NCBI GenBank assembly: GCA_016125225.1
Contig: WGME01000003.1
Location: 62,001-126,000, forward strand
Source of the DNA: a bacterium
GTDB lineage: Bacteria > Planctomycetota > Planctomycetia > Planctomycetales > Planctomycetaceae
Reading direction: 5' to 3'
Length of the DNA stretch: 64,000 bases
The notes beneath the pieces are model-generated. The model had not been told where the DNA came from and did no database searches. It saw only the letters and a program-made list of their open reading frames with translations. Below, one piece after another: positions 9,895 to 17,905 of the stretch; position 1 is the stretch's first letter, and the number at the start of each line of letters is the position of its first letter. The position numbers were made by a program, and so were the translations under genes.

Positions 9895-10983
9895 ATGAGT
9901 CGGAGCATGCGCAGCATCGATGTCCGGGTCAGCCGTTTCCATCGCAAATATCGGTCGTTGATTGGCAGTGCCATCGTGTGCGTCTGCCTGATCTCTTTGA
10001 CAGGTCTGCACGCTGATGATCGCGTGATGATCCAGGTTCCGGGGCAGTCAAGTCGCATCACTGTGGTCGGCAACATCGTTGACTTCAACGGTCGCGAATT
10101 GATTCTGCGGACAGGAGTTGGTGCCGGGGAAAAGCGCTTTCCGGCTGCGGATGTGGTGGAAGTCAGTACAAATTACCTCCCGGAACATCAGGCCGGACTC
10201 AAGCTGCTGGCGGATGGTCGCACGACTGAAGCATGGTCCAGTCTCGCCTCAGCTCTGGAAGAAGAACCCCGGGCGTGGGTCCGCCGGGAAATCCTCGCCG
10301 CACAGGTGAAATGTGCCTTGTGGAGCGGCGACTTGGAGCAGGCGGCGACGCGATTTCTGGCGATCGTCACTTCGGACGAGTTGTCGCCCCATTATCGCTT
10401 GATGCCCTTGGTCTGGACGGAATCACCGCCATCCAAATTCTTGCGAGGCGATGCACAGCGTTGGCTGCAGGGACGGGAACTGCCCGCGAAATTGCTGGCC
10501 GCGAGTTGGTTGCTGTCGGACCCTGCCGCCACCGAGGAAGCGTTAGCGGCTTTGAATTCCCTGGCGAGTGAGCCGCACCCCTACATCCAACGCTATGCCC
10601 AGGCGCAACTCTGGCGAGTTCGGCTTGATCGTGGCGTGTTATCGACAGCGGAAATTCGGCGATGGGAACAATTGACCGAGAATCTGTCGCCAAACCTGCG
10701 TGGAGGTCCGTATTTTCTCATCGGTCGAGCCTATGCGGAACGGCAAGACTGGCTATCAGCGGCGGCCGCGTGGATGTGGTTGCCGCTGGAATATCGGGAA
10801 CAACGCTACCTGGCAGTGGAGGCTCAATGGCGGGCCGCACAGGCTCTGCAAGCCGCGGGAGATACTGTCAGTGCCCGGCAGTTGGCCTATGAAATCACCG
10901 TTCGTTTTGCGGATGCTCCCCAAGCGGTAGAAGCGAATGCTCTGGTGCAAATGGACATGAATCGCGACAATCCGAAGCCGTAA
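9895..10983 (+). CDS. Exported TPR-like repeat protein
   Basis: About 362 residues with a signal peptide or anchor, SLIGSAIVCVCLISLTGLHA, then an extracytoplasmic region. The first part (VMIQVPGQSSRITVVGNI and following) resembles a small beta domain; the rest consists of helical repeats of tetratricopeptide type, such as AWSSLASALEEEPRAW and QWRAAQALQAAGDTVSARQLA. It most likely binds the vWA protein or cell-wall material. Start chosen at ATG 9895 because AGGTG lies 6 nt upstream; GTG 9886 and ATG 9889 are possible. It begins 9 nt after the vWA stop, so the two are surely co-transcribed. Confidence 0.75.
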   Translation: MSRSMRSIDVRVSRFHRKYRSLIGSAIVCVCLISLTGLHADDRVMIQVPGQSSRITVVGNIVDFNGRELILRTGVGAGEKRFPAADVVEVSTNYLPEHQAGLKLLADGRTTEAWSSLASALEEEPRAWVRREILAAQVKCALWSGDLEQAATRFLAIVTSDELSPHYRLMPLVWTESPPSKFLRGDAQRWLQGRELPAKLLAASWLLSDPAATEEALAALNSLASEPHPYIQRYAQAQLWRVRLDRGVLSTAEIRRWEQLTENLSPNLRGGPYFLIGRAYAERQDWLSAAAAWMWLPLEYREQRYLAVEAQWRAAQALQAAGDTVSARQLAYEITVRFADAPQAVEANALVQMDMNRDNPKP

Positions 10984-11034
10984 CCAAGGTGGGAATGCCG
11001 TGCGTGTCGAATAGCCGGAACGAAGGGATGCGGG

Positions 11035-11835
11035 ATGTGGCGGACGGGAGTTTGGCTGGCGCTCAGCCTGGGAATCCTCATACTCGCAGGGACTCCCGGC
11101 ATGGTTTCGGGACAAGATCCCGCAGCCGCACCGATTCCGGCTCCGCAGATCGATCTGCCTCAGCTCTTTCGTGACGGCGGCATCATCGGCTATATCATCT
11201 GTGGTCTCAGCCTGGCGATGGTGGCTTTGATTGTGGAGCACGCCCTCGCTTTACGCCGCGGGGCTCTGATGCCCTTTGGTCTGGCGGAAGAGACGCATCG
11301 GTTGATCCTGCAGGGGCAGTTCAAGCAGGCGGAAGAACTGTGCCGACAACGCCCGAGTTTTCTGGGGCAACTTTTGCTGGCCGGGCTGACGGAAGTCGAC
11401 CTGGGTTATGCCGCCGTGGAAAAGTCGATGGAGGATGCCGCCGCACAACAATCGGCCCGGCTGGCTCGGAAGTTGGAATATCTGGCGGTGATCAGCACCG
11501 TGGCTCCCATGCTGGGGCTGATGGGAACCGTGTGGGGCATGATCCTCGCCTTTATGGAGTTTGAGCGGAAAGCGAATCCGCAAGTGTCGGAACTGGCTCC
11601 GGGGGTTTATAAGGCCCTGGTGACCACGTTGTTCGGGCTGATTGTTGCGGTCCCCGCGATTTCGGCCTTTGCACTGTTCCGCAACCGCATTGATGAACTG
11701 GTCGCCCAATCGGCCTTGCTCGCAGAGCACGTCTTCGCCGACTTCAAACGGGCCATGGCCGCACGGCGGAAGGCTGCCCGACTTGCCAAACGTCGTCCCG
11801 GCGCCAAGCCCGGTCCTCGTTCTCCTCAGGCATGA
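11035..11835 (+). CDS. MotA/TolQ/ExbB proton channel family protein
   Basis: A 266-residue ExbB/TolQ homologue with a cleavable-looking N-terminal signal (LALSLGILILAGTPGMVSGQ) before the usual three helices. The first helix is IIGYIICGLSLAMVALIVEH. The signature region carries VISTVAPMLGLMGTVWGMI, followed by YKALVTTLFGLIVAVPAIS. Together with ExbD it forms a pentameric stator that uses proton flow to energise envelope processes. AAGGG lies 7 nt before the start. The C-terminus is very basic (ARRKAARLAKRRPG). Confidence 0.93.
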   Translation: MWRTGVWLALSLGILILAGTPGMVSGQDPAAAPIPAPQIDLPQLFRDGGIIGYIICGLSLAMVALIVEHALALRRGALMPFGLAEETHRLILQGQFKQAEELCRQRPSFLGQLLLAGLTEVDLGYAAVEKSMEDAAAQQSARLARKLEYLAVISTVAPMLGLMGTVWGMILAFMEFERKANPQVSELAPGVYKALVTTLFGLIVAVPAISAFALFRNRIDELVAQSALLAEHVFADFKRAMAARRKAARLAKRRPGAKPGPRSPQA

Positions 11836-11871
11836 TTCGATCTCTTGGAACCCGTGGGAACGGCTAGTGGT

Positions 11872-12282
11872 ATGAAACTTCCGACGGCTCATCGCACTCC
11901 GCTGGAAATGAATCTGACACCGCTCATCGATGTGGTGTTTCTGCTCAATATTTTCTTTCTGGTGGCGGCCTATTACATCCGGCATGAACAGGTTGATCCG
12001 GTGCAACTCCCGTTGGCTCAGGAAGGGGTGGAAGATGTCGAGTCTTCAGCCCGCGTGGTGGTGACCGTGACTGCGAATGGCATTTTGACACTGGGCAGTA
12101 ATGTGGTTTCTGTGGACGAAGCCGTGCAGCGCGTGGCGGAAGTTCATGCCGAACATCCGGACGGTGCCGAGTTTCGGCTGCGTTGCGATCAACTGACGGA
12201 ATACTCCGCCGTGGAACCCCTGCTACTGGGGGCCGTGGAGCATGGCGTCACGAAAGTGCGTTTCAGTGTGCTGCCGAAGTAA
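11872..12282 (+). CDS. Biopolymer transport protein ExbD/TolR (first copy)
   Basis: About 136 residues: one membrane helix, LIDVVFLLNIFFLVAAYYI, whose Asp is the expected proton-carrying residue, and a periplasmic ExbD domain. The upstream in-frame ATG at 11845 adds nine residues; ATG 11872 gives the typical ExbD opening with TPLEMNLTPLIDVVF about 20 residues in. It lies 36 nt behind the ExbB gene and 12 nt before a second ExbD gene. Confidence 0.9.
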   Translation: MKLPTAHRTPLEMNLTPLIDVVFLLNIFFLVAAYYIRHEQVDPVQLPLAQEGVEDVESSARVVVTVTANGILTLGSNVVSVDEAVQRVAEVHAEHPDGAEFRLRCDQLTEYSAVEPLLLGAVEHGVTKVRFSVLPK

Positions 12283-12294
12283 GTGAGTCAGGCG

Positions 12295-12762
12295 ATGAAA
12301 ATCCCCAGCGTCAGTCGACGTCGTGCTGTGTTCGATCAATCGGTGATGACGCCGCTCATCGATGTTGTCTTTCAGCTGCTGATTTTCTTCATGTGCGCAT
12401 CGGTGGGCCATATTCGCGAATGGCTGATGCCCTTTGATTTCGGGGCCGGTACGGGAATTCAGTCCGCGATGCCGGTGGAAAAGCCCTTGGGCGATGTGTG
12501 GATTCGTCTGAGCCGCCGGAACGATCAAACTTTGGTGAATATCGCTGGCACGGACTATCCTGAGTGGGCTGCGGTCGCTGCGGTCCTGCAGGCCCTGGGA
12601 GAAACCGCTGCGGAGATTCCTGTCATTCTCGATATCGCGCCGAATGTTCCCATGCAGGATGTGATTCGAGTTGACGACCTCTGCCGTCGGGCGAAGTTCG
12701 AATCTGTCTCGTTTGCTGCGGGAGAATCCCCGCAATCGGCAACGGACCCTGCGGGCCAGTGA
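12295..12762 (+). CDS. Biopolymer transport protein ExbD/TolR (second copy)
   Basis: About 155 residues with the ExbD helix MTPLIDVVFQLLIFFMCAS, keeping the critical Asp, and a periplasmic domain that differs strongly from the first copy. Two ExbD proteins beside one ExbB fit the known arrangement of two ExbD chains inside the ExbB ring and suggest a hetero-dimer here. GTG 12283, directly after the previous stop, is an alternative start. A 7-bp hairpin at 12771-12788 follows the stop. Confidence 0.9.
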   Translation: MKIPSVSRRRAVFDQSVMTPLIDVVFQLLIFFMCASVGHIREWLMPFDFGAGTGIQSAMPVEKPLGDVWIRLSRRNDQTLVNIAGTDYPEWAAVAAVLQALGETAAEIPVILDIAPNVPMQDVIRVDDLCRRAKFESVSFAAGESPQSATDPAGQ

Positions 12763-12770
12763 AACTGGGT

Positions 12771-12788
12771 ATTCCCAAAGCTGGGAAT
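12771..12788 (+). terminator. Short hairpin after the ExbD operon
   Basis: The arms ATTCCCA and TGGGAAT form a perfect 7-bp stem with loop AAGC, starting 8 nt after the stop of the second exbD. The following GGGTTTG is a poor U-tract, so termination may be weak. About 220 nt of non-coding DNA then leads to nuoH; no clear promoter consensus with normal spacing was seen there. Confidence 0.4.
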
Positions 12789-13007
12789 GGGTTTGAATGC
12801 ATGGCGGTTGACTTGAATCGCTGAAAGTCGCGCGTCATAGTTTCGCCGCTCCCCTGTGTGCAAGCGCGGGGAGTTCGACCCCCATCGTAACCTGTTTCAC
12901 CGTTTCGATTCGGGTCTCAGAACTATGGCCCGTGATACAGACACCGCTTCTGCCAAACGATGGTCTTCCCATTGGTCTGGCGGCGGGATCGTGACCAAGG
13001 CAACCTG

Positions 13008-14294
13008 ATGCAGGCTCTGTTTGCGGCAGCGACACTGCAGGAATTTCTGACCGGGATGCCCGTACCGGGTGTCAAGGATGGGTTATCTCCCGGTTGGGCC
13101 CTCGCCCTGGCGGCGGGGATTCATGCCGCTCTGCTCTTCTCGTTGTTCGGCCTGTTGCCATTGATTTACATCTGGCTCGAACGCAAGGTCGCGGGCCGTA
13201 TTCAAGACCGTTTGGGTCCCACGCGCGTCGGTGGTCGCTTCGGCTGGCTGCAGACGTTGGCCGACGGGGTCAAGCTGATTCAGAAGGAAGACTTGGCGCC
13301 GGGTGCTGCGGATCGCTGGGTCTTTCAGGTCGCTCCTTACCTTGCCATTGTCGCTTCCTTTGCGGCCTTCATGGTGTTGCCGTTTTCGGACACATGGGTC
13401 GCCGTCAGTCTCGATGCCAGTGTCTTCGTGATTCTGGCTTTGATGTCTCTGGAAGTGCTGGGGATTATTCTCGCGGGCTATTCCAGCGGGTCCAAGTGGG
13501 CGCTATTTGGTGCGATGCGTGAAGCCGCCCAGATGGTCAGCTATGAAATCCCGATGGCGTTATGCCTGCTGGTTCCCTTGGTGGCTGTGGGGACATTGAA
13601 CCTGACCGAGATCGGGGCGTTGCAGGCGGGTCCAGTTTCAAGCTGGTTGATCTTTCACGACCCGTTCTGCTTTATCGCCTTCTTTACCTACTTCACGGTC
13701 GCGACCGCGAGTGTGAAGCGGGCTCCATTTGACTTGGCCGAAGCCGAAAGTGAACTGGTTGCCGGTTTCCATACCGAGTACAGCGGCTTGCGGTGGTCGT
13801 TCTTCTTCATGGCCGAATATGCCAGCATGTTCGCCGTCAGTGCGATCGCCGTCATCGTCTTTCTCGGCGGCTGGCATACCGGGTTGATGGTTGAAGAAGG
13901 CCTGTCGGGCTTCAAGGGGTGGAATCCCAACTTCCTGGTGAAGGATTTCACCTTGGGCAATTACCTGCTGAATGTAATGGGGGCGAAGGTTCTCATCCTG
14001 AAGGCCAGCCTGCTGGTGCTCGTGCAGATCTGGGTACGCTGGACATTGCCCCGGTTGCGGATTGATCAGGTGATGACCACCTGTCTGAAGTATCTCGTGC
14101 CGATCAGTTGTGTGCTGTTTCTGGGGGCGGTTCTCTGGCCGCTGCTGCTGATGACCACCCTGAAGCGGACCACGATTATGGAAGACATGCCTTCCATGGG
14201 GCAGCTCAGCTTGCCTCCTGCCACGGCGGCTGTGGAATCGGAAGAAATGCGGGGCGTGCACGTGGTTGATGGAAGTAAGGAGTCGGTTCGATGA
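13008..14294 (+). CDS. nuoH: NADH-quinone oxidoreductase subunit H
   Basis: About 428 residues and roughly eight to nine membrane helices. NuoH lines the quinone tunnel of complex I. Diagnostic stretches are IYIWLERKVAGRIQDRLGPT, the following GWLQTLADGVKLIQKEDLAP and, later, KRAPFDLAEAESELVAGF and TEYSGLRW. ATG 13008 follows an AAGG element; the frame extends to 12960 without homology. The stop overlaps the nuoJ start by 4 nt (ATGA), so the two are translationally coupled. In many bacteria nuoI follows nuoH; here it does not. Confidence 0.96.
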   Translation: MQALFAAATLQEFLTGMPVPGVKDGLSPGWALALAAGIHAALLFSLFGLLPLIYIWLERKVAGRIQDRLGPTRVGGRFGWLQTLADGVKLIQKEDLAPGAADRWVFQVAPYLAIVASFAAFMVLPFSDTWVAVSLDASVFVILALMSLEVLGIILAGYSSGSKWALFGAMREAAQMVSYEIPMALCLLVPLVAVGTLNLTEIGALQAGPVSSWLIFHDPFCFIAFFTYFTVATASVKRAPFDLAEAESELVAGFHTEYSGLRWSFFFMAEYASMFAVSAIAVIVFLGGWHTGLMVEEGLSGFKGWNPNFLVKDFTLGNYLLNVMGAKVLILKASLLVLVQIWVRWTLPRLRIDQVMTTCLKYLVPISCVLFLGAVLWPLLLMTTLKRTTIMEDMPSMGQLSLPPATAAVESEEMRGVHVVDGSKESVR

Positions 14295-14911
14295 CTCTGG
14301 AAGCCCTGCTGTTTTATCTGTTTGCTGCCATCGCCTGTGGTTCGGCCTTGGCCGTCGTGCTGACCGACAACGTGGTGCGAATGGCGTTCTGGCTGGTGAT
14401 GTCGCTGGGGGCGGTCGCGTCCCTGTTCTTTCTGCTGGAAGCCGACTTCCTCGGTGCGACACAACTGCTCATTTATGTCGGTGGTACGGTCGTGCTGCTG
14501 GTGTTCGGCGTCATGCTCACCGCCACGGGGCCCTATGTGCAAATTAAGACCACGCCCGCCGAAATGTTCCTCGGAGCCGGTGTGGGTGGTTTGTTGTTGC
14601 TGGTGCTGGCATCTACGGTGATGGGCATCAACTGGGAAAATGATGTGGCACATGCTCTGGGGGCAGAGTCTGAGGCGGCATTAGCGGCCGATACGACCGT
14701 CGATCAGTCCGGTACCACGGGACGTCCCTTGGGGCTGGCGTTTGTGGGTGTGCGGCCGGATGCTGTGGGGCCTGATGGCGCTGCGACCCGGCCGGGCTAC
14801 CTGCTTCCATTCGAAATTGTCTCTGTGCATCTGCTGGTTGTGCTGATTGGTGCGGCGTATTTGGCACGAGCCAAGCGACGCGTGGAACCGGCGACGGATC
14901 TCCTGTCCTAA
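14291..14911 (+). CDS. nuoJ: NADH-quinone oxidoreductase subunit J
   Basis: A 206-residue membrane subunit with five predicted helices. The third-helix region, LLIYVGGTVVLLVFGVML, holds the pi-bulge area typical of NuoJ. A hydrophilic insertion (ALGAESEAALAADTTVDQ up to ATRPGYLLPFE) separates the fourth and fifth helices. It begins inside the nuoH stop codon and precedes nuoK by 24 nt. Confidence 0.93.
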   Translation: MTLEALLFYLFAAIACGSALAVVLTDNVVRMAFWLVMSLGAVASLFFLLEADFLGATQLLIYVGGTVVLLVFGVMLTATGPYVQIKTTPAEMFLGAGVGGLLLLVLASTVMGINWENDVAHALGAESEAALAADTTVDQSGTTGRPLGLAFVGVRPDAVGPDGAATRPGYLLPFEIVSVHLLVVLIGAAYLARAKRRVEPATDLLS

Positions 14912-14935
14912 CATCGTGCGGCATCGGAAATCGCT

Positions 14936-15247
14936 ATGGATACCGTGGGGTTGAATTCCTATCTGCTCGTCGCCGCGATGCTGTTCGTGTGCGGCGTGGT
15001 CTGCATGGCCGTCAAGCGGAACGGGATCGGCATCCTCATGGGTGTGGAACTGGTGCTGAACGGAGCCAACCTCAATCTGGTCGCCTTTGCCCGTTACACC
15101 GTGCTGGGGCTGGATGGCCAGGTGATGGCCTTATTTGTGATTGTGCTGGCAGCGGCGGAAGCCGCGATTGCCTTGGCCATTGCCTTAAATTTTTACAACA
15201 ACCATTTGACGATCGACGTCGACCGCGGGAGCGAGTTGCAGGGCTAA
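14936..15247 (+). CDS. nuoK: NADH-quinone oxidoreductase subunit K
   Basis: A 103-residue protein with three helices, the usual size for NuoK. The conserved glutamates needed for proton translocation lie in GILMGVELVLNGANLNLVAF and in VLAAAEAAIALAIAL. It sits between nuoJ and nuoL in standard order. Confidence 0.95.
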   Translation: MDTVGLNSYLLVAAMLFVCGVVCMAVKRNGIGILMGVELVLNGANLNLVAFARYTVLGLDGQVMALFVIVLAAAEAAIALAIALNFYNNHLTIDVDRGSELQG

Positions 15248-15318
15248 GTGTGCGAGTCATCCGTAAGCCACTTTCACTCACCTTGTAAACCAGCAGCCCC
15301 ACGAGAAACGGAACCGAG

Positions 15319-17829
15319 ATGGGATCGACCGGCGAAACCCTGCGAAACCTGCTAACCTTGGCGTGGCTATTGCCGCTCATTGGGTTTTTGGTCGAAATCT
15401 ACGCGCTCTGCTGGACGCATCGTCTCAGCAAAGCCCCGGCTTATCTGGCTGTCGGTTGCATCGCGGCGGGTTTTGTCTGCAGCTTCACCGCCCTGATGAC
15501 TTGGGGTGTGCAGACCGATTGGGTGGTCTTTCAATCGACGCATCACGACGAACATCATGAGGGTGACCATCACGGCGAGCAACACCACGCTGATGAGCAT
15601 GATGCCGAGACGGCTCACGTGGCTGAACCTGCAAAAACCGACGAACATCATAAACACGCCGAGAAGGCCGTAGCGTCAGCCCCTGCCGATGCTTTGGCTG
15701 CCACCCATGCAGATCATGCCGCGGAACATGGTGACGGGCACTCGGAAGAGCATGCGGCCAAGCCCACCGTCTTTGCCGGGACGTTTTACAATCTCGGCAG
15801 CTTTGGCCCGCTGAAAATCTCGCTCGACTGGTACATCGACAGCCTCACTCTGGTGATGTTCACCATGGTGACCTTCATCGCCACCTGCATCCATATCTTC
15901 GCGATGGGCTACATGCAGGATGAACTGACCGAAGATTATGTCGATCACGAAGTGCACCTCGCGAATCATGAGCACTTTCATCGACCGGGGCGGTTCTATC
16001 GGTTCTTCTCGTTCCTGTCGCTGTTCTGCTTCTCGATGCTGGGCCTCGTACTCGCCGGGAACATTTTCCAGGTCTTCATCTTCTGGGAACTGGTCGGTGT
16101 CTGCAGTTACCTGCTGATCGGCTTTTATGTCGAACGCAAATCAGCCAGCACAGCCGCCAACAAAGCCTTCATCATGAACCGTGTGGGAGACTTTGGTTTC
16201 CTCATCGGGCTCATGATCATCTGGACTTCGCTGGGAACGTTCCAATTTTTCGATTCGGTTGATGCGGAAGGGCACACCAGCCAGGTCGGTCTGTTCCACC
16301 TCATTCGCGGGACGACAGGCGAAATGCAGTTGTCCGCCGATGGTCAACAGGTGCTGCTGCAGAACGAAGTCGGCGAACTGCTGACTGCTGGTGAGAATCT
16401 CCGCTCGATTCCTTACTGGCTGCTGGTGACGGCAGGCCTCGGGATTTTCGCGGGCTGCATCGGCAAGAGTGCACAGTTCCCGCTGCAGACCTGGTTGCCC
16501 GACGCGATGGAAGGCCCCACGCCGGTTTCCGCGTTGGTGCACTCCGCCACGATGGTGGCCGCCGGGGTCTATCTCGCGGGGCGATTCTATCCGGTCTTCA
16601 CTCCGGAAGTGCTGCTCGTTATTGCGTACATTGGCTGCATCACGTTGTTCCTCGCCGCGACCATCGCTGTTGTCGCGACCGACATCAAGAAAGTGCTAGC
16701 CTACTCGACCATAAGTCAACTTGGCTACATGATGCTGGGCATTGGCGTCGGCGGTTGGGGAGCCGGTTTGTTCCACCTCGTGACCCATGCCTTCTTTAAG
16801 TCGCTGTTGTTCCTGTGTTCCGGCAGCGTGATTGCCGGTTGCCATCACGAACAAGATATGCGGAAGATGGGCGGGCTGTGGAAAAAGATGCCCATCACAG
16901 CCGCCACCATGCTGGTGGGTGTGATCGCGATTGCCGGTCTGGCCATTCCCGGCAGTCAGGCAGTTCTCGGCGAAACGTTCGCCTTCTCGGGCTTCCACTC
17001 GAAGGATGCCATCGTCGCGACCGCCTTGGCTTACACCAAACTCAATGCCGTGCATGGCCTGCTCTTTCTGGCACCGTTAGTGACTGCGGGAATCACCGCG
17101 TTCTACATGTTCCGCTTGTGGTTCATGACCTTCGCTGGTGCTCCGCAAGATGAACATGTTTACGACCATGCCCATGAAAACCCCGCCGTCATGACCGGGC
17201 CGTTGTTGGTCCTGTCACTGCTTGCCGCCACCTGTGCCATCGGCGGTGAGAGTGGCCCGCTCTACAAGCTGCTTGCGTTGAGTGAAGCCGTTCCGGCTGG
17301 AGCTTCAACGGCTCCCTCCAGCCCGGTCACGATTGTGCTTCCGACGCATGGCCAGGTGCATGCCGTCCATGCCACTGCCGGGAAATTTGCCTTGCTGGCA
17401 GCCGGACTGGGAACGCTGGTGGCTTATCTGCTGTATTGCCGCAAAGCGTTGAACCCCGCGGAAATTGGCCGTCAGTTTTCGGGAGTCTATGGCTTCCTGG
17501 TCGATAAGTGGCGGTTTGATGAACTGTACGACTTCCTGTTTGTCAAACCGGCGCACAGTGTCGGCCGTTGGTGCCAGGGCTTCGATAAGGTCGTGCTCGA
17601 TGGAGTCTTGCATGGGGCCTCATCGCTGGTGATGCTGGTCTCCACCTGGGATCGCTGGTTCGATGAACGCATGATTGACGGTCTGGTGAACCTGGTCGGG
17701 CAAGTCACCGGACAAGCGGGCCGGTCGTTACGCGTGGTCCAGACCGGCCACTTACGACAATACGTGATGTGGATCGCCGTGGGAGTGGTTGTGCTCTTCG
17801 CCGCGTTGTTCACGGCACTGCCGAAATAA
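15319..17829 (+). CDS. nuoL: NADH-quinone oxidoreductase subunit L with His-rich insertion
   Basis: An 836-residue antiporter-like subunit, far longer than the usual 610-650. The core is intact: WELVGVCSYLLIGFY with the channel Glu, GKSAQFPLQTWLPDAMEGPT with the central Lys, HSATMVAAGVYL, and the C-terminal lateral helix region. The extra length is partly an 18-histidine, acidic segment at residues 75-146 (15541-15756) between the first and second helices, which faces the periplasmic side in known structures. NuoL carries one of the four proton channels. It is followed by nuoM. Confidence 0.95.
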   Translation: MGSTGETLRNLLTLAWLLPLIGFLVEIYALCWTHRLSKAPAYLAVGCIAAGFVCSFTALMTWGVQTDWVVFQSTHHDEHHEGDHHGEQHHADEHDAETAHVAEPAKTDEHHKHAEKAVASAPADALAATHADHAAEHGDGHSEEHAAKPTVFAGTFYNLGSFGPLKISLDWYIDSLTLVMFTMVTFIATCIHIFAMGYMQDELTEDYVDHEVHLANHEHFHRPGRFYRFFSFLSLFCFSMLGLVLAGNIFQVFIFWELVGVCSYLLIGFYVERKSASTAANKAFIMNRVGDFGFLIGLMIIWTSLGTFQFFDSVDAEGHTSQVGLFHLIRGTTGEMQLSADGQQVLLQNEVGELLTAGENLRSIPYWLLVTAGLGIFAGCIGKSAQFPLQTWLPDAMEGPTPVSALVHSATMVAAGVYLAGRFYPVFTPEVLLVIAYIGCITLFLAATIAVVATDIKKVLAYSTISQLGYMMLGIGVGGWGAGLFHLVTHAFFKSLLFLCSGSVIAGCHHEQDMRKMGGLWKKMPITAATMLVGVIAIAGLAIPGSQAVLGETFAFSGFHSKDAIVATALAYTKLNAVHGLLFLAPLVTAGITAFYMFRLWFMTFAGAPQDEHVYDHAHENPAVMTGPLLVLSLLAATCAIGGESGPLYKLLALSEAVPAGASTAPSSPVTIVLPTHGQVHAVHATAGKFALLAAGLGTLVAYLLYCRKALNPAEIGRQFSGVYGFLVDKWRFDELYDFLFVKPAHSVGRWCQGFDKVVLDGVLHGASSLVMLVSTWDRWFDERMIDGLVNLVGQVTGQAGRSLRVVQTGHLRQYVMWIAVGVVVLFAALFTALPK

Positions 17830-17905
17830 GTTTCAGAGATCAAGTTCGGGTTCATGCCTGCAGATTCCGGCGGAATCGCAGGATGTAGAAAGATCGGGAG
17901 CAGAG

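Noticed and set aside
12796-12840. TTGACT with a CATAGT as a nuoH promoter
   Set aside because: Spacing is over 20 nt, too long for a normal sigma-70 promoter.
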